From contig RXOD01004668.1 in assembly GCA_005223375.1 (NCBI GenBank), positions 1-19,363 on the forward strand: 19,363 bases of DNA, written 5' to 3'. Below are positions 1-10,767 of the stretch, in pieces. This stretch comes from Amoebophrya sp. AT5.2. Lineage: Eukaryota; Sar; Dinophyceae; Syndiniales; Amoebophryaceae. The notes under the pieces were generated by a model. That model saw only the letters and a list, made by a program, of their open reading frames with translations. It was not told the DNA's origin and did not search any database. The position numbers and the translations under genes were made by a program. The first letter of the stretch is position 1. Each line of letters starts with the position of its first letter.

Positions 1-1259
1 CAAGGACAAGCAAACTCAGGGCAGGAGTAAATCGACACAAGATGCACAGAAAAATTAAAATTAAAGCTGTAATTAAAAATTCTTTGAGTAGATCCCTCTC
101 CGCTGGGAAGTAGAATCTCGCTGCCATCTCGTTCATGTTTTGCGAGGTGGTCTTTTTCGTGACGCCGTCCTCCACGTCCTTCTGGTAAAGAAAGGGCTCC
201 GGCGTGGCGAAGGCGTACAGGCCGTGCAAGTTCTCTTTGTCGATCGGCTTCGTGATTGGCCGTTCCTGCTTCACCTGATCGTTGAAGTACGTCTGCAGCT
301 CCATTTTCGCGGGGCCTGCAGCCTTCCCCACCTCGTCCTCGCCGACCTGGACGCGGACCTCCGCAGCGGACCTAGAAAAGTCAATTCGTTCGTATAAATT
401 TTGTGTGACTTCTGATGTGACAAGTAAACTGCAGTCGAGTCCTGACACAGTATCCTGATTCCTGATCCTCCTGTGCCGGCTTACGGCACGGAGTTGCTCC
501 TGACTGAGGCGCTCAAGATTCTGGCACCGGAGGCAAACAATGCGCGCGCTTTCACACGTTTCCAGTGCAGCAAGTGCCTGCGGGGGCCCGAGTCATGATC
601 ATGAAGTATCTGAAAATTATCAATCTTTCTAGTAGCCTGCGCCTGTTCTAGTTCTTCGGCTTCGGCAGGTATGTTTCTCTCAACTGCTTCACGTGTTCGG
701 AACCGCGTCGGTCTATCGTGCCTGGACGCTGCTCTCACTCAGAGTCATTTGCGCACTTTCGTCCTCAAGGGTTTAATCGAGTCTCTACCTAGATTACTAG
801 AAAAGAAGTGGACCTGCTCCTCAACAACCACACCCATTTCTAGCATGTTCATCTTCAAGAAACGAACAAGTAGAAGTACGTCGCGGGGGTCTCTTTCGGA
901 GACGGGGCCACTGCCAGCCCTGACAACACATCGCACAATTGATCGACATCGCCTCCGCGAGACTTCTTGTCCACCACCTGCAGGAACTTTTTGTTTTCAG
1001 CCGCAGATGCACTGCTGCAGCCGCTGCCATCAACCACGTCGACCAATTTCGAAAAAACGGCTTCTGGGGCTGCTTTGGGCATCGATTTTTGCACCACGCG
1101 GCCTGCTTCCGGCACGTACAGTAGCCGGAACGTATTCTCATTCTTCTTGCGGTACACTTTGGCTCCGCGCTTGGCATCAACCGCCGCTGGCATCAGGTTC
1201 AGAGTCCAGCCAGCGACAATCGCCAGAGAGCAGAAAACTTTTCGGGCAAGTAGGGGCAT
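1..1259 (-). CDS. Unknown secreted or membrane protein, multi-exon, 3' end beyond the window
   Basis: Predicted exons 1259-880, 721-637, 577-485 and 358 to the left edge join in phase (380+85=465 nt, then 93 nt). The start at 1259 follows an A-rich leader and opens with a clear signal peptide (MPLLARKVF, then hydrophobic SLAIVAGWTLNLMPAAVDA). The body is basic, then exon 2 is Glu/Ala-rich (AEAEELEQAQ) and exon 3 has a CLRC pair followed by QNLERLSQEQLRA. Exon 4 reads MELQTYFNDQVKQE and YAFATPEPFLYQKD, which looks like genuine folded protein. Near the left edge the frame stays open into an AT-rich hydrophobic run (FLITALILIFLCILC) that could be a membrane helix or the start of an intron. The second intron uses a GC donor, and the third acceptor sits in a duplicated AGGTCCGC. 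I do not recognise the family. Exon 1 is the firmest part; the join to exon 4 is the weakest, since the third intron has no in-frame stop and could be retained. Confidence 0.6.
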
Positions 1260-2391
1260 TTCGTTTTTTTTGGATGTTTATGTTGTTGGGACCGGAAAGG
1301 ACCGAACGCACTAGTATTAGTCGTGGAGTAGGAGTGTGTCTGAGTGAGTCTCTGTGAGAAGTAGGTGTTCACCTGTCGGCGGACCTTAGGCCTCTTTGTC
1401 TTTCTAGTCCTCGTTGTCGGCATAGCTGCCATAGATTGATAGTAAGTTAGAGTTAAAACCAGATCCAGAACCAAACATCCTGACGATTAGAAAAATTCCC
1501 TGGAGGTGGATCGATCAAGCACGAAGCAGCTTCATTTTCACGACCGTGCGAGCGAACTGACCTGACATGGTTCTGGAAAAAAATTGAATGCGTCGAGGCG
1601 ACGATGGAGAATGCTCCTCCATCCATGGGACAGCGATGTGTGGCAACATGTACGAGCTGCGCTGCCGTCCGAGACAGAGCAGCAACGCGAATAGATTGCG
1701 CCCTTCTACTGGAGGCTTGTATGTTCAGCCTCGTGCCACGGCGGCCTGCAGACGCTGACTAATTTCATCGCTGGCGGTTCCAAATCAAAACGAGTAGGAT
1801 TGGTTCTTCTCTTCTGCTTCTTGCGGCGAGGTTTTTACATGGCACCATGCTCCAGATCCATATCTCTATGCTTAGATTGAGTTTTCTCGTGAGCAGAAGG
1901 AGAAGACCGGGTAACGTCAGCGCTAGCGGCTACAACAAGCACAGAAGCTACACTTCACTGGATCATGCGTACAACGAATAGTTTTGTAATTGTAAGGCAA
2001 AGGCTAACAAGGTGGCAGAGGCAGCTAGCTACGGCAGCTGCAGTCCCGGATGGAATCATATAGAATTAGAACGTGATTACGTCGATAAACCAGTCATTTT
2101 TTACATTTTTGTTTTGTTCCTCCCCGTGACATCGCGGGCCAGTTATGATTTGTGATGAATTGGAATGTGACATGACTGCTAAGATGTTGTGATGAATGTG
2201 AATAGTAGAGTTTTCAATTTCTCATTCTGGGACAAAATGAAGAACAAAGCTAGTGGACAAAGAACAACACTATGCGTCTTCCTGGACTCGTCTGTTAAAT
2301 TTGTAATATTGTACGGAGATAGAACAGCCACTTTCAGCTCATTTTTCTCCACCTCGAGCTCGCGCACCCCCAGACCGCGTCGGCGTCCAAC
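1260..2391. other. Intergenic stretch, no gene supported
   Basis: This lies between the start of the signal-peptide gene (1259) and the stop of the HU-like gene (2392). Reading frames are short and their translations look random on both strands. Base composition is more mixed than in the GC-rich exons. It should hold the 3' untranslated region of the HU-like gene and the 5' leader of the secreted-protein gene. I see no RNA gene or repeat in it. Confidence 0.6.
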
Positions 2392-3772
2392 TCACAGCGC
2401 CTCCCTTGTCCTCTGCGGGTTCACTTTAGCGATCGTGTTCAGGTCGCCCGAGTAGTCGCGCAGCAGGGTTGTGTATGCTCGTTTCGCCGTCTCCTTCTTC
2501 GAATCCGGCCGCAGGTGCGCCATGCTCTTCAACGTGCTCTGCCCCGCGAGGTGCAGCGGTATCCTCGGCTCGTGGATTTTTCCCAGAAACTTGTCGCCCT
2601 GGTACTTGGCGCAGGCGTGTACGAGCGGATAGAACTCGTACGAAAATGCGCGGTCAACCAGGTCCACCTGGACGTTTGGTTTCGGTGTTTTTCCTCGAAA
2701 AAATCAGAATCGATTCATGATGTTCTTAAATATTGCTATCCGACGAGCGAGGGATTCTCTGATACCATTATCACCTATCTCGGCGAAGCCGATGCAAAAA
2801 GTGATGCGTCGAACAGATTCAGAATCAGATGAAACACGGTCACAGACGACGTTGTTACACGTACTACAACTACAAGTTATTAGTACTTACCCTGCAGATT
2901 TCGCTGAATTCGAGTCGCATGGGGTAGTTTCGTTCGCACAGATCCAAAATGCCCTGGAACAGTGCGCGAATGCCGCTCTGCACAACGGGCACAGGCAGGT
3001 AGCAGCACGCGGCGATCGGCTTCTCGTTTAAGTAGCAAACGCGGCTCGGGATGTCGTAAATACCCGTGGGCGGCGCACCCTGGTCGGTGACCACCTTGAT
3101 CGCCTTCTTCGTCAGGAAAGCCTTCATCTCGTCGCAGGGCTGGAAATATAGTGTTCTTGTAGTCACGATTCTTCTTTTTTTTTTCTCAACCTTAATTCGT
3201 ATCTATCCGAAGCCGAGATCGAGAAAACAAGTCAGAGGAGCCTTCTAGTACCTGAAAGTATGGCTCCAGATGCAGGTTCCTGGCGTACTTGGTTTGCGCA
3301 TCCTGGAGGTGGGAGCGGAAGGAGATGGTGCCAAACTTCGAGATGTACACCGACAGGCCCTTTTCGATGGACACCTTCAGGAATCGGCTGACCCCGTCCC
3401 AAATCAGCTCCAACTGCCGGTACGGCTCCAGCTGAGGGAGGCCGCGAGTGGTCCGCGCGCACTTGCTGTTTCAATTTCAAATATAATTATTGCTTTTAGA
3501 ATTTTTATTATTTCTTTCAGTGACTGGTGTGACACGATGAAAGCAAATCGCCGGGAGGGACTGAAAAAACGAACCTGACGAGCATCAGCAGAATCTGAAT
3601 CTTGCTCTTGGTCTTGCTTGAAGAAAAAATAAAAATACATAGAAATACGCGACGCCATCTTCTCCGAACAAAGTAAGTATCTGTAGTACTGATTGTGTGG
3701 CCCTGGGTAGTGGGCTGGGTTGCGCAGCACATGGTCGACGATGCCGTTCACGAAAACGTAGGTCGACGTCAT
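2392..3772 (-). CDS. HU-domain protein of the eukaryotic CCDC81 type
   Basis: Four exons, 3772-3690, 3465-3252, 3139-2891 and 2667-2392, give 273 aa with all joins in phase (introns 224, 112 and 223 nt). Residues about 43-98 read ELIWDGVSRFLKVSIEKGLSVYISKFGTISF in short blocks; a Trp followed by VS, a basic helix and then a KFGT strand matches the HU fold of CCDC81 (WxxVSxxxxxxxxxxKGVxIPxLGTF). Residues about 100-182 resemble the second HU repeat, with VPVVQSGIRALFQGILDL followed by a PMRLEFSEI strand, like the VExxFKGIG stretch of the family. The last exon (183-273) is basic, with YEFYPLVHACAKYQGDKFLGK, and matches nothing I know. CCDC81-type proteins in animals are linked to centrosomes and cilia; a flagellar or basal-body role here is inference. 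Donors are GTACTACAG, GTACTAGAA and GTAAGTACT. The start ATG is the first in frame; no upstream exon is seen. Confidence 0.65.
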
Positions 3773-4699
3773 TGCGTCGGAGTAGCTTGTCGACGGGTTC
3801 CTCGCCGGGGAGCGCTCCTCTGCGGTCTACGTCTGCGGAACGACGAGCGAGTGCGAGAGCACGTTTGAGTTCTAGTTCTTGAGTCTGTTCTTCCGTTGGT
3901 CCGTCTGGGTAAGTAAAGAAAGTACCAGCAGTTCGTTGCTCACTCTATTGAAAAAAACACCCCAAACTCAGAGGGCCCTGCTTTTCGATGTCGAGTAGAA
4001 ATTGGAATTGCTGCATAGAAGATGCTTTATCTATCTTTGCAACGTACTATCTAGGGCTCATCGAAGGCGTTCCTTCTGAGAAAAGTAGAAAGCGTCGTCT
4101 CAGACCGCATACCGGAAACCCGGATCATGATCAAGGAAAACGAAAAGACAAACGGAGAGAGAAGGAGAAAGACAAACGGAGATTGTGGTGCTGACCACGC
4201 CCAGAATACAAGCGTCTCTGTCAACCTGCCCACGAAAAATGCGTCCCTGTCAACTCACGACCCACGAAAAATCAGATGACAGATAGACTCATTGCACCGG
4301 ACGCCGGAAATGAAGATCAACAAAACATTTTCCAAAGTACGTAAACACGGAGAAGATCATGATGAAGTTGTCACGGTCGGCACATCGACTTTCGAACCAC
4401 CGGATTTGGTTGTTTCAGCCTGCTGCGTTATCGTTGTTCACGAAGAACAGTGACACGCGGTGAAGACGAGCGCGAAGCCGCTGGTGTTCGCATTTGAGTT
4501 CAAGCATTCTACACTTGATTTTTCCCTTGTTCCAACATCGACAAACCTATCGCATCCTATCGACTTACTTTTCCGTGTGCGCATCCCTTTACATTTTCGC
4601 TCCGCCACCGCGTCCATAAATTTAAATATTTTATTCTTTCTGTTTTTTTACTTTCTATGCACACTGGCACGAACTTCTTCCCGACGCACAGGATCAAAT
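3773..4699. other. Intergenic stretch with purine-rich tract and short tandem repeat
   Basis: This separates the HU-like gene start (3772) from the dehydrogenase stop (4700). It holds a purine-rich tract around 4130-4190 in which AGACAAACGGAGA recurs, and a two-copy tandem repeat at 4212-4272 (listed separately). Open frames here, including one of 124 codons starting at 4460, look random and AT-rich (poly-Phe/Leu) and continue over the antisense of the dehydrogenase. No gene is supported. Confidence 0.55.
4212..4272. repeat. Two-copy imperfect tandem repeat, about 30 bp unit
   Basis: Copies at 4212-4240 and 4241-4272 both begin GCGTCYCTGTCAAC and end CCCACGAAAAAT, with a 3-bp length difference in the middle. 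The repeat lies in the gap between two minus-strand genes and has no coding frame I would support. Confidence 0.7.
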
Positions 4700-6409
4700 T
4701 CAAAACTCGATCATTGCCTTTACGCAGCCGTCTTTACCCGTTCTGCAATGTTCCATGGCGTCCATGACACCGTCCAGGGAAAAGGGAAACTTGTGCGTCA
4801 CCAGCTTCAGAAAGCCGACCTTCTTGCTGCCTAAAATCTCCACGCAGCGCGCGTACGTGTAGCGGTAGCGGAAGACGCCCACCAAATCTACCTCCCTGAT
4901 TGAGGCCTCGAGGAGCGGTAAGTTCACGGTTGGCCGCCCCATCCCGACCAGAACCACTTTTCTCCCGCTCTTCGTTGCGAGAATCGAAGATGAGATCGCG
5001 GACTCGACGCCACAGCAGTCTATGCTGCAGTCGTACTGGGTTTTCTCGCTTCCTGCCGTACTTCCGGTCGCGTTCAGAGCCATTGCCCGCTGCGCGACCT
5101 CTTCGTAGGGTAGCTTTTCCTTCAGGTCAGTGTGGAGGATGTGCAATTTCTGCCTCGATGCCTCCTCCGGACCGAATTGCTGCAGGAGAAACTCGAGCCG
5201 TTTTAGGTCGATGTCGGCCACGGTGACGGTTTTGGCGCCGAGGGAGAGTGCAACCAAGGCACAGATGGAGCCAACCGGACCCGCACCGAAAATCAGCACC
5301 TGGCGTGTAGAACAAGGCATACAACGGAGTTTGCAGCCTTGCGCTTGGCGCCAGGTGTAGAACAAGGTATTTGCGCAGCGCTGCGACGTCGTCTTCGGGC
5401 GCGTTTACGCCTCCGATAAAAACGCGCGCGAAAGACCACAGCCTAGTCGGGGCGTCTTCTCCGGCAAGCGCGCACAGATCCGTAGATCTTCTTCGGTCGC
5501 GCATAGCGGTTTGTGCTACCTCGCGGACCAGCAGCGGGAGGCTGTATGAGCGAAGAAGTTGCGCGCGAATTAAAACGTACTTACTTAACTCAACATCTGT
5601 ATGTACTGTACTGCTCCGACGAAGCGAGACCGACGACGACGACAAACACGACCCTAATAGGCAAGGCACAACAGCGACCACGTGCGAGGGAAGCAATCTA
5701 CTCTGCAAAAATCGGCAAGAGTGCAATTCAAGAAGGTAATCAGTACCGAGTCTCCCTCCTTCACGTTTCCTTTTTCTGGTCCGCAGGCGTACACCCCGAC
5801 GGAAAGTGGCTCGCACAGGGCCCCCTCCTCGAGGGACACGTTTTCGGGCAGCTTGAAACAGAACCGCGCCGGGTGGAGAAGGTAGTTCCGGCACGACCCG
5901 TCGATCGGAGGTGTCGCGAAAAACCGCACGTCCGGGCACAGGTTGTATTTCCGGCGCTGTTTCCCTTTTTCCGCGGAGGGATCGATTACCGTCTTGCACA
6001 CCGCGCAGACCCCGCACGGGATCCCTGGTTCCAGGGCCACCCGGTCGCCGACCCTCAGCTTCTCGCTGTTCAGCAGCTGCGCATCCACGGCTCCAGAGCC
6101 GCTTGTTTCGGACTCGTCCTCGGCGCCCACTGCGACGACCACGCCGGAAGTTTCGTGGCCGAGAATCATGGGCTTTTCCAGAACGAAGTCCCCAATCCTC
6201 CCGTGCTTCCAGTAGTGCACGTCGGAGCCGCACACGCCGACGCGCTGAACCTTGATGAGGACGGACCCGGGGGGCGGCGGCGCGGACAAGTCGAGCACGG
6301 CCGGGGCAGTCCGCGACGCGTCCCTCGTTGTCGAGTCATGCTCCCGGTCATCGAGCAGCTGAAACCGGATGTCGTCCGGCTTCTCCAGAACGGCGGCGAA
6401 ATTATCCAT
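4700..6409 (-). CDS. SORD: Zinc-dependent sorbitol/xylitol dehydrogenase (medium-chain dehydrogenase family)
   Basis: Two exons, 6409-5747 (221 codons) and 5299-4700, join in phase across a 447-nt intron to give 420 aa. The enzyme oxidises a polyol such as sorbitol or xylitol to the ketose, in the cytosol as far as I can see (no signal peptide). The catalytic zinc set is visible: C60 in GVCGSDVHYW, H85-E86 in GHETSG and E200 in CEPLSVG. The structural zinc lobe is intact with C132, C135, C138 and C158 (PCGVCAVC, then YNLCPD). The family signature VRFFATPPIDG follows. Exon 2 opens with the Rossmann motif GAGPVGS (226-232) and carries D250 after the second strand, which favours NAD over NADP. 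The protein is about 60 residues longer than the usual 350-360, through acidic or polar insertions near 21-38, 97-117 and 143-153 and a short one in exon 2. All key residues remain, so it should be active. Sorbitol versus xylitol preference cannot be read from the sequence. Confidence 0.93.
5305..5370. repeat. Direct repeat at the 3' end of the dehydrogenase intron
   Basis: GTGTAGAACAAGG[C/T]AT occurs at 5305-5320 and again at 5355-5370 (15 of 16 identical, 50 bp apart). On the coding strand it forms the pyrimidine-containing stretch just before the acceptor at 5300, so the acceptor region appears to have been duplicated. Confidence 0.8.
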
Positions 6410-6906
6410 CCTCCTGCGGCTGCGATTCTTTTCGACTTCTAGTACATCACGTAAACGAAAACGATGCGTCTACAACGTGTACGCGGTCAACTTGGAGGTG
6501 AGAGATGGCGAACCATCAGGAATTGGGGGTGCCTGTCCATCACCATATCTATGGTCCTGCGTGAGCCTGAACAGCGCACGTTCAATCCCTTACGTTTACC
6601 TTGATTGTAGGATTTCTACGTACTCTTCCCGGTCTCGTCACTCGTCCGCTGCTCCTCTCACTCAACTTCAAACTCAAAATCCGCTTCCTTGGCCCCGTGA
6701 CTCGCGACGCACCGCTACAGGCAAATGAATTGAAAATTTCATGTTCTTGAACGAACGCGAAATTCGTTCGCGGTTGCAGTGGCGCCGTCGCCGTTGTCGT
6801 TGGTTGTGGATTTGATTCGCTTGAAGATCATACCTGTTTCTTTCATTCTCGGTCAAACAACCGTCGAAGAAGCCTACTTAGGCGCTCTTCACCGGTATCT
6901 CTGACT
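6410..6906. other. Intergenic stretch, no gene supported
   Basis: About 500 bp between the dehydrogenase start and the stop codon of the large coiled-coil gene. It should contain the dehydrogenase 5' leader and the coiled-coil 3' untranslated region. Frames are short on both strands. A minus frame ending near 6843 (reading GLEVRDTGEERLSRLLRRLF) looks faintly coiled-coil-like and could be an alternative end of the neighbour, but no convincing splice join was found. Confidence 0.5.
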
Positions 6907-9900
6907 TCAAGTCCCAGCATTCTCTCCAGTGCCATTCTCACCAGTGCTGCCCGTGCCTGTCGAAAGCGCCGGCTTGCTCTCCAGCGTCGCAACGAGTTCC
7001 CGCACGAGGGCGCACTTCCTCGCATACTCGTCGGCGGCCGCGTCGTGGTCATCTGCTGCAGTGCCTCCCATCGTCCCTGACACCGGCACCGCTCCTGCAT
7101 CGGAGGATTCTACTTGAGTTCTACTTCTCGACGACAGCAGCTCGTGCACCCGTTTCTCTGCCTGTCGAAGTAAGTGGACCACCTCGTCTCGCGGAGGTGC
7201 ACCCTGCGAAAGACCTGAGCGGTTCAAGTCATCGCTCGTAGTGTCTGACAACAGCGATGAGGCTTGCTCGTCCTCCGACGTGCTGTTGTCAGAGTGCTGA
7301 CCACCAGCTGGACTTTGTTTTGCCGTCGCGTGTTGTAGTTGACTTCTGGAAGTTGCCACTTCGGCTCGCAGCCGCACGATTTCGGCTTCCTTTGCGGCTA
7401 GCGCAACTTCGATTTCATGGTCGCGGGCGTCCGAGGCGAACTCGGTTTGAGGAATATCTGCGCCCAGCGGTCCTCGCGTGACCACTTTATTCTGTCGCTC
7501 TTGCCGCAACTCCTGCTCCGCCGCTTGCAGCGCTTCTCTATGCTCCAGGAAGGCCTTTTCGAGCAGGGTAACCTGCTCTGCGCTGGCGTCCTTCTGCTCC
7601 TGCACGACGCTCTCGCTTTCGGTGTTGGACTCTTCTTGTTCACTACCTTTAGAAGTTTCTCCAGCACCCGCTTGCGCTTGCTCCATCGTGTCCTCGAGCG
7701 CCTTTTTCTCACCCCATTTTTTCACCGCAACCCGGTCTGCCGCGTCGTCGCTCTCGAAGGCCGCTTCGTACGCGTCCGCGTCGGGGAACAGCGACGTGAT
7801 CGGCATCCAACAAGCAACAGCGCGACTGTCCTCTCCTTCGAATGATGAATCTCCGAATCCGCCGCCGCAGTGCAGCATCGTGTCTCGGCTGTAGAAGTCC
7901 TCCTCGAGCAGTTTCGTCTGCCGCATCTCCACGCGGAGAAAGGGCCCATGAACCGTCGCGCCCATCAGGTTGTTGCGCTTGTAGTAGTACCAGAGCAAGG
8001 GCTGCGGTGGAGCGTCTTCTCCGGCGTCGTGCCGCCGCGGAGAGGGTGTCGAATTCACTTCCGGAGGACGGCGAACCTGCAACAAGCCTCCGGCAGCGTT
8101 TTTCGGAGCACCACGAGCACTTGCGCTGCCTGCAGACGGCGATGCCGCTGGAGAGACCGGCCGCGAGCCGGCGATTTGTGGCATGCCCATCTTGTCGCAC
8201 ATGCGCTGAAATTGCTGCCGGTCGTAGTCATAGCCCCCTGGTGAGGACCTCGGAGATTGATACTGGCGTGCGGAAAATGGCCCACCGCGTGCGGACCGTG
8301 GAACCTCCAGGAGCTCGGGCGAAAGGGCCGCGGGCGGGCCGCGACGCGACGGGGTCGGGGAAGATGGGCTTGGTCTAGCAGATGACGAGGAGGGGGATCC
8401 AACACGGAATTCTTCAGGTGCTGGCGCCGCAACAATGTTGATCTGCATCGGGGGGTTTGGCGCCATAGTGATTCCGGGTGTATCGCCTTTTTCGGTTTTT
8501 ATTCCCCCGCTTCGCACCAACAGCCTCAATTTCACTAGTTCTTCGCTCTGTCGGAGCAGACTCTCTTCCGCTTTCCGCAACTGTGAAGTCCGCTGCCGAA
8601 CGCTCTCCCGCAAATTTGCAATAGCGGTCCGCTCGCCCCCACCTCGTCCACCATCTTTATCATTATCGTCGTCTTTTCTCGCCGACGCCGTCGCCTCTCC
8701 GGCTTCGGTTTCAACTCTTCCATCCTCAGCTTCGCCATTTCGATTGCTCTCGTCCCCCATGACTCCTCCGGCGGCCCCCTTCAGCGCCTCCAAGTTTTTG
8801 TTCGCTTCCTCCAGCTCTTGCACTAGATTGTTCAGTTCGGCGACGTAATCCGCCTCATTCCGGTTCAGCAGCTCTACTTTCGCAGACAATTCTTCGCGGG
8901 CGTACGTAAGTTGCTGCCCCAGGTCCCGCACTTGCCGCTCGCGCTGGGCGAGCTGCTCGCGGGCGTAAGTGTGGGACAAGAAATCTACTGATGCTTCTTT
9001 TTGGTAGTTTATCTTTATTTCCCCATCCTCGTCCCCAAGCACCGGGAAGCTGGACGACGACGACTTCTCGTCCACTTCTAACAGCGCGAAAGGGTCTTTG
9101 CTTCTCGCAGGTTTATCATTATCTCGTCGCGTGGAAGCTGCTGAAGAGGGCGAACCCGGCCAGAACCCGGTCGGGAGCTTTACGCCACTGCTGACCGCGA
9201 GCTGCTCCAGTTTTCCGGAGTACTCGGCTTCCAGTTTCGCGCGCTCCTCCCGCAGCTTCGTCTCCGCGACGCCGGCGCGGGCCCGCCACCGCTCGCAGTC
9301 GTCGAGCAGCTCGGTGATCTTGCGCTGGTACTGCCGGGCGACGTAGGGGTTGCTGCTCGCGGCGGGAGTGGAGTAGTTTTCTCCAGCACCAGCCGCCTCT
9401 TCCGCTTGCCGTAACTCCGCGATCTCCGCGGACAATCCCCGCACCTGCTGCTCGAGCTGGTCGATTTTCAGCAAGTCCTCCGCCCGCGGAGACCGGTTCA
9501 GCGACTCGTCGTGGCTGCGGTCAACGATGTCGTTAAACATCGAGGGCTCCACGGTGTGCTCGACAAACGTGCGATTGAGGCTGTCCTGATCAGGGTCAAA
9601 GTATTGGTCGGCTGGCGAAGCGCGACGGTTGTTCTTGTTCTGCAGCGCGCTTGCATTGTAGCTACGATCTTCTCGTTCATCATTTTCGAGGTCGATCCCA
9701 CCAGCAGCAGCTGGTGAACGTCGTGGTCCGCCGTGCTCTACTGCATTCTCGTGAAGCGCTTTTTTCAGCCCATCCCGCTCCTCGATCAAGTCCTGCAGGC
9801 GGGTTTCCTTCGCAACCAGCTGCGCCTCCAGTTCCGCTGCCTCGACTTGGAGCCGCTGCAGCGACGCGTCCAGTTCTTCGTTTTCGGTAGTCAACTGCGC

Positions 9901-10628
9901 GTTGGTGGCTTGAAATTCCTCGGTCGCCGCGCGCAGCTCTTCCGCTTCTTGCTTGAACTTCCGCAACTCGATTGCTTCACCCTCCTCGCCGTCCGCGTTC
10001 ACGCTTAGCTTGTCCTTGTTCGTCATCGTCCCGGGGCTTCTCGGGCTCTTTGATGTCAACAGAAATCCGCTGTCCCGCACGGCTGCGACCCCGGTGTCGA
10101 CGTCCACAAGCGCACTTGCCTCAAGATCCGCCCCAGCACCCCCGCCCGCTGCGAGCTCCTCGTTCAGGACTGCGACTTCAGTCTGCAAAGTCTCGCACAG
10201 TTCCTGACTGTTCTGTAGGTCTTCCTCGGTCTTCTGCAGCTTTTCCTCCGTCTTCTCCAGCGTCTCCAAGTATTCCTCCTCCATCTTCAATTTCGCGAGC
10301 TCGAGATCCTTGAACGCGGCCTCGAGCTCCTCGAATTCAGCAATCCGCTCCTGGAGTTCTTCGGAGGCGCCCTTGATGTCTTGATGCTGTTGTTGATGCA
10401 GTTCCTGTTGCTTCAACACATTCACCTTCCCAGAAACGCCACCAGAGGATGAAAAGTGCTCGTCTTTCACCTCGACATCGAAGAGAAGTTCGTCGCGTTG
10501 CGCCTTCAGATCGTCCGCGTGCGCGTCATCCTTGGCCTTCAACTTGCGCAACCAAGCGATCTGCTCGAGGCGGCCTGTGGTGGACGGATGTAGGATTTGT
10601 TTGGAGTCTCGACGTAATTGTACTTGTA
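6907..10628 (-). CDS. Large coiled-coil protein with a GYF-like domain
   Basis: One uninterrupted minus-strand frame runs from about 10641 to the stop at 6907, roughly 1,240 codons. Numbering from 10551, residues 1-290 are Glu/Leu/Gln-rich heptads (long coiled coil), with further coiled coils at about 360-520, 540-660 and 1020-1110. Residues 690-840 are Ser/Pro-rich with many SP sites, probably disordered and phosphorylated. Residues about 845-925 read LLWYYYKRNN, HGPFLRVEMRQ, DFYSRDTMLHCGG and WMPITSLFPDADAYEAAF, matching the GYF pattern WxYxD...GPF...M...F...PL..LFP; GYF domains bind proline-rich peptides. The frame has no ATG near its 5' end: the codon at 10551 is TTG and the first in-frame ATG is roughly 70 to 75 residues further on. 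An upstream exon is therefore likely, with AAG acceptors at 10629 or 10623. The neighbouring membrane segment is the best candidate, joined from a GTGAAG donor at 10802 in matching phase. A scaffold role is inference. Confidence 0.8.
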
Positions 10629-10767
10629 CTTGATTTAGCTCTTATACTTATTTCATCTTCACTGACTTCTAGTAGTGCGGAGCTATTTGTATCTGCACCT
10701 GTAGCTGCAACTGCATGCAAGTAGGTCGAAGTCGAAACACATCGATACTAGGAAGCCAACATAAAAA

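Noticed and set aside
671..1357. 228-codon plus-strand open frame
   Set aside because: It lies opposite the signal-peptide exon, and its Arg/Ser/Cys-rich translation looks random.
3540..3600. Extra small exon in the HU-like gene (reading ILLMLVR)
   Set aside because: No acceptor keeps it in phase with the first exon, while a direct join from 3690 to 3465 closes the phase exactly.
5127..6233. 368-codon minus-strand open frame in another frame
   Set aside because: Arg-rich translation overlapping both dehydrogenase exons and the intron in a shifted frame, with no family features; a by-product of base composition.
5513..6442. 309-codon plus-strand open frame
   Set aside because: It is the antisense shadow of dehydrogenase exon 1 and of its intron; the codon third positions are GC-rich, which keeps the opposite strand open. 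The translation has no recognisable motif, whereas the minus strand has every dehydrogenase motif.
7842..8848. Several plus-strand frames of 120-180 codons
   Set aside because: All are antisense to the coiled-coil/GYF frame, which is continuous for more than 1,200 codons and has proper heptads.
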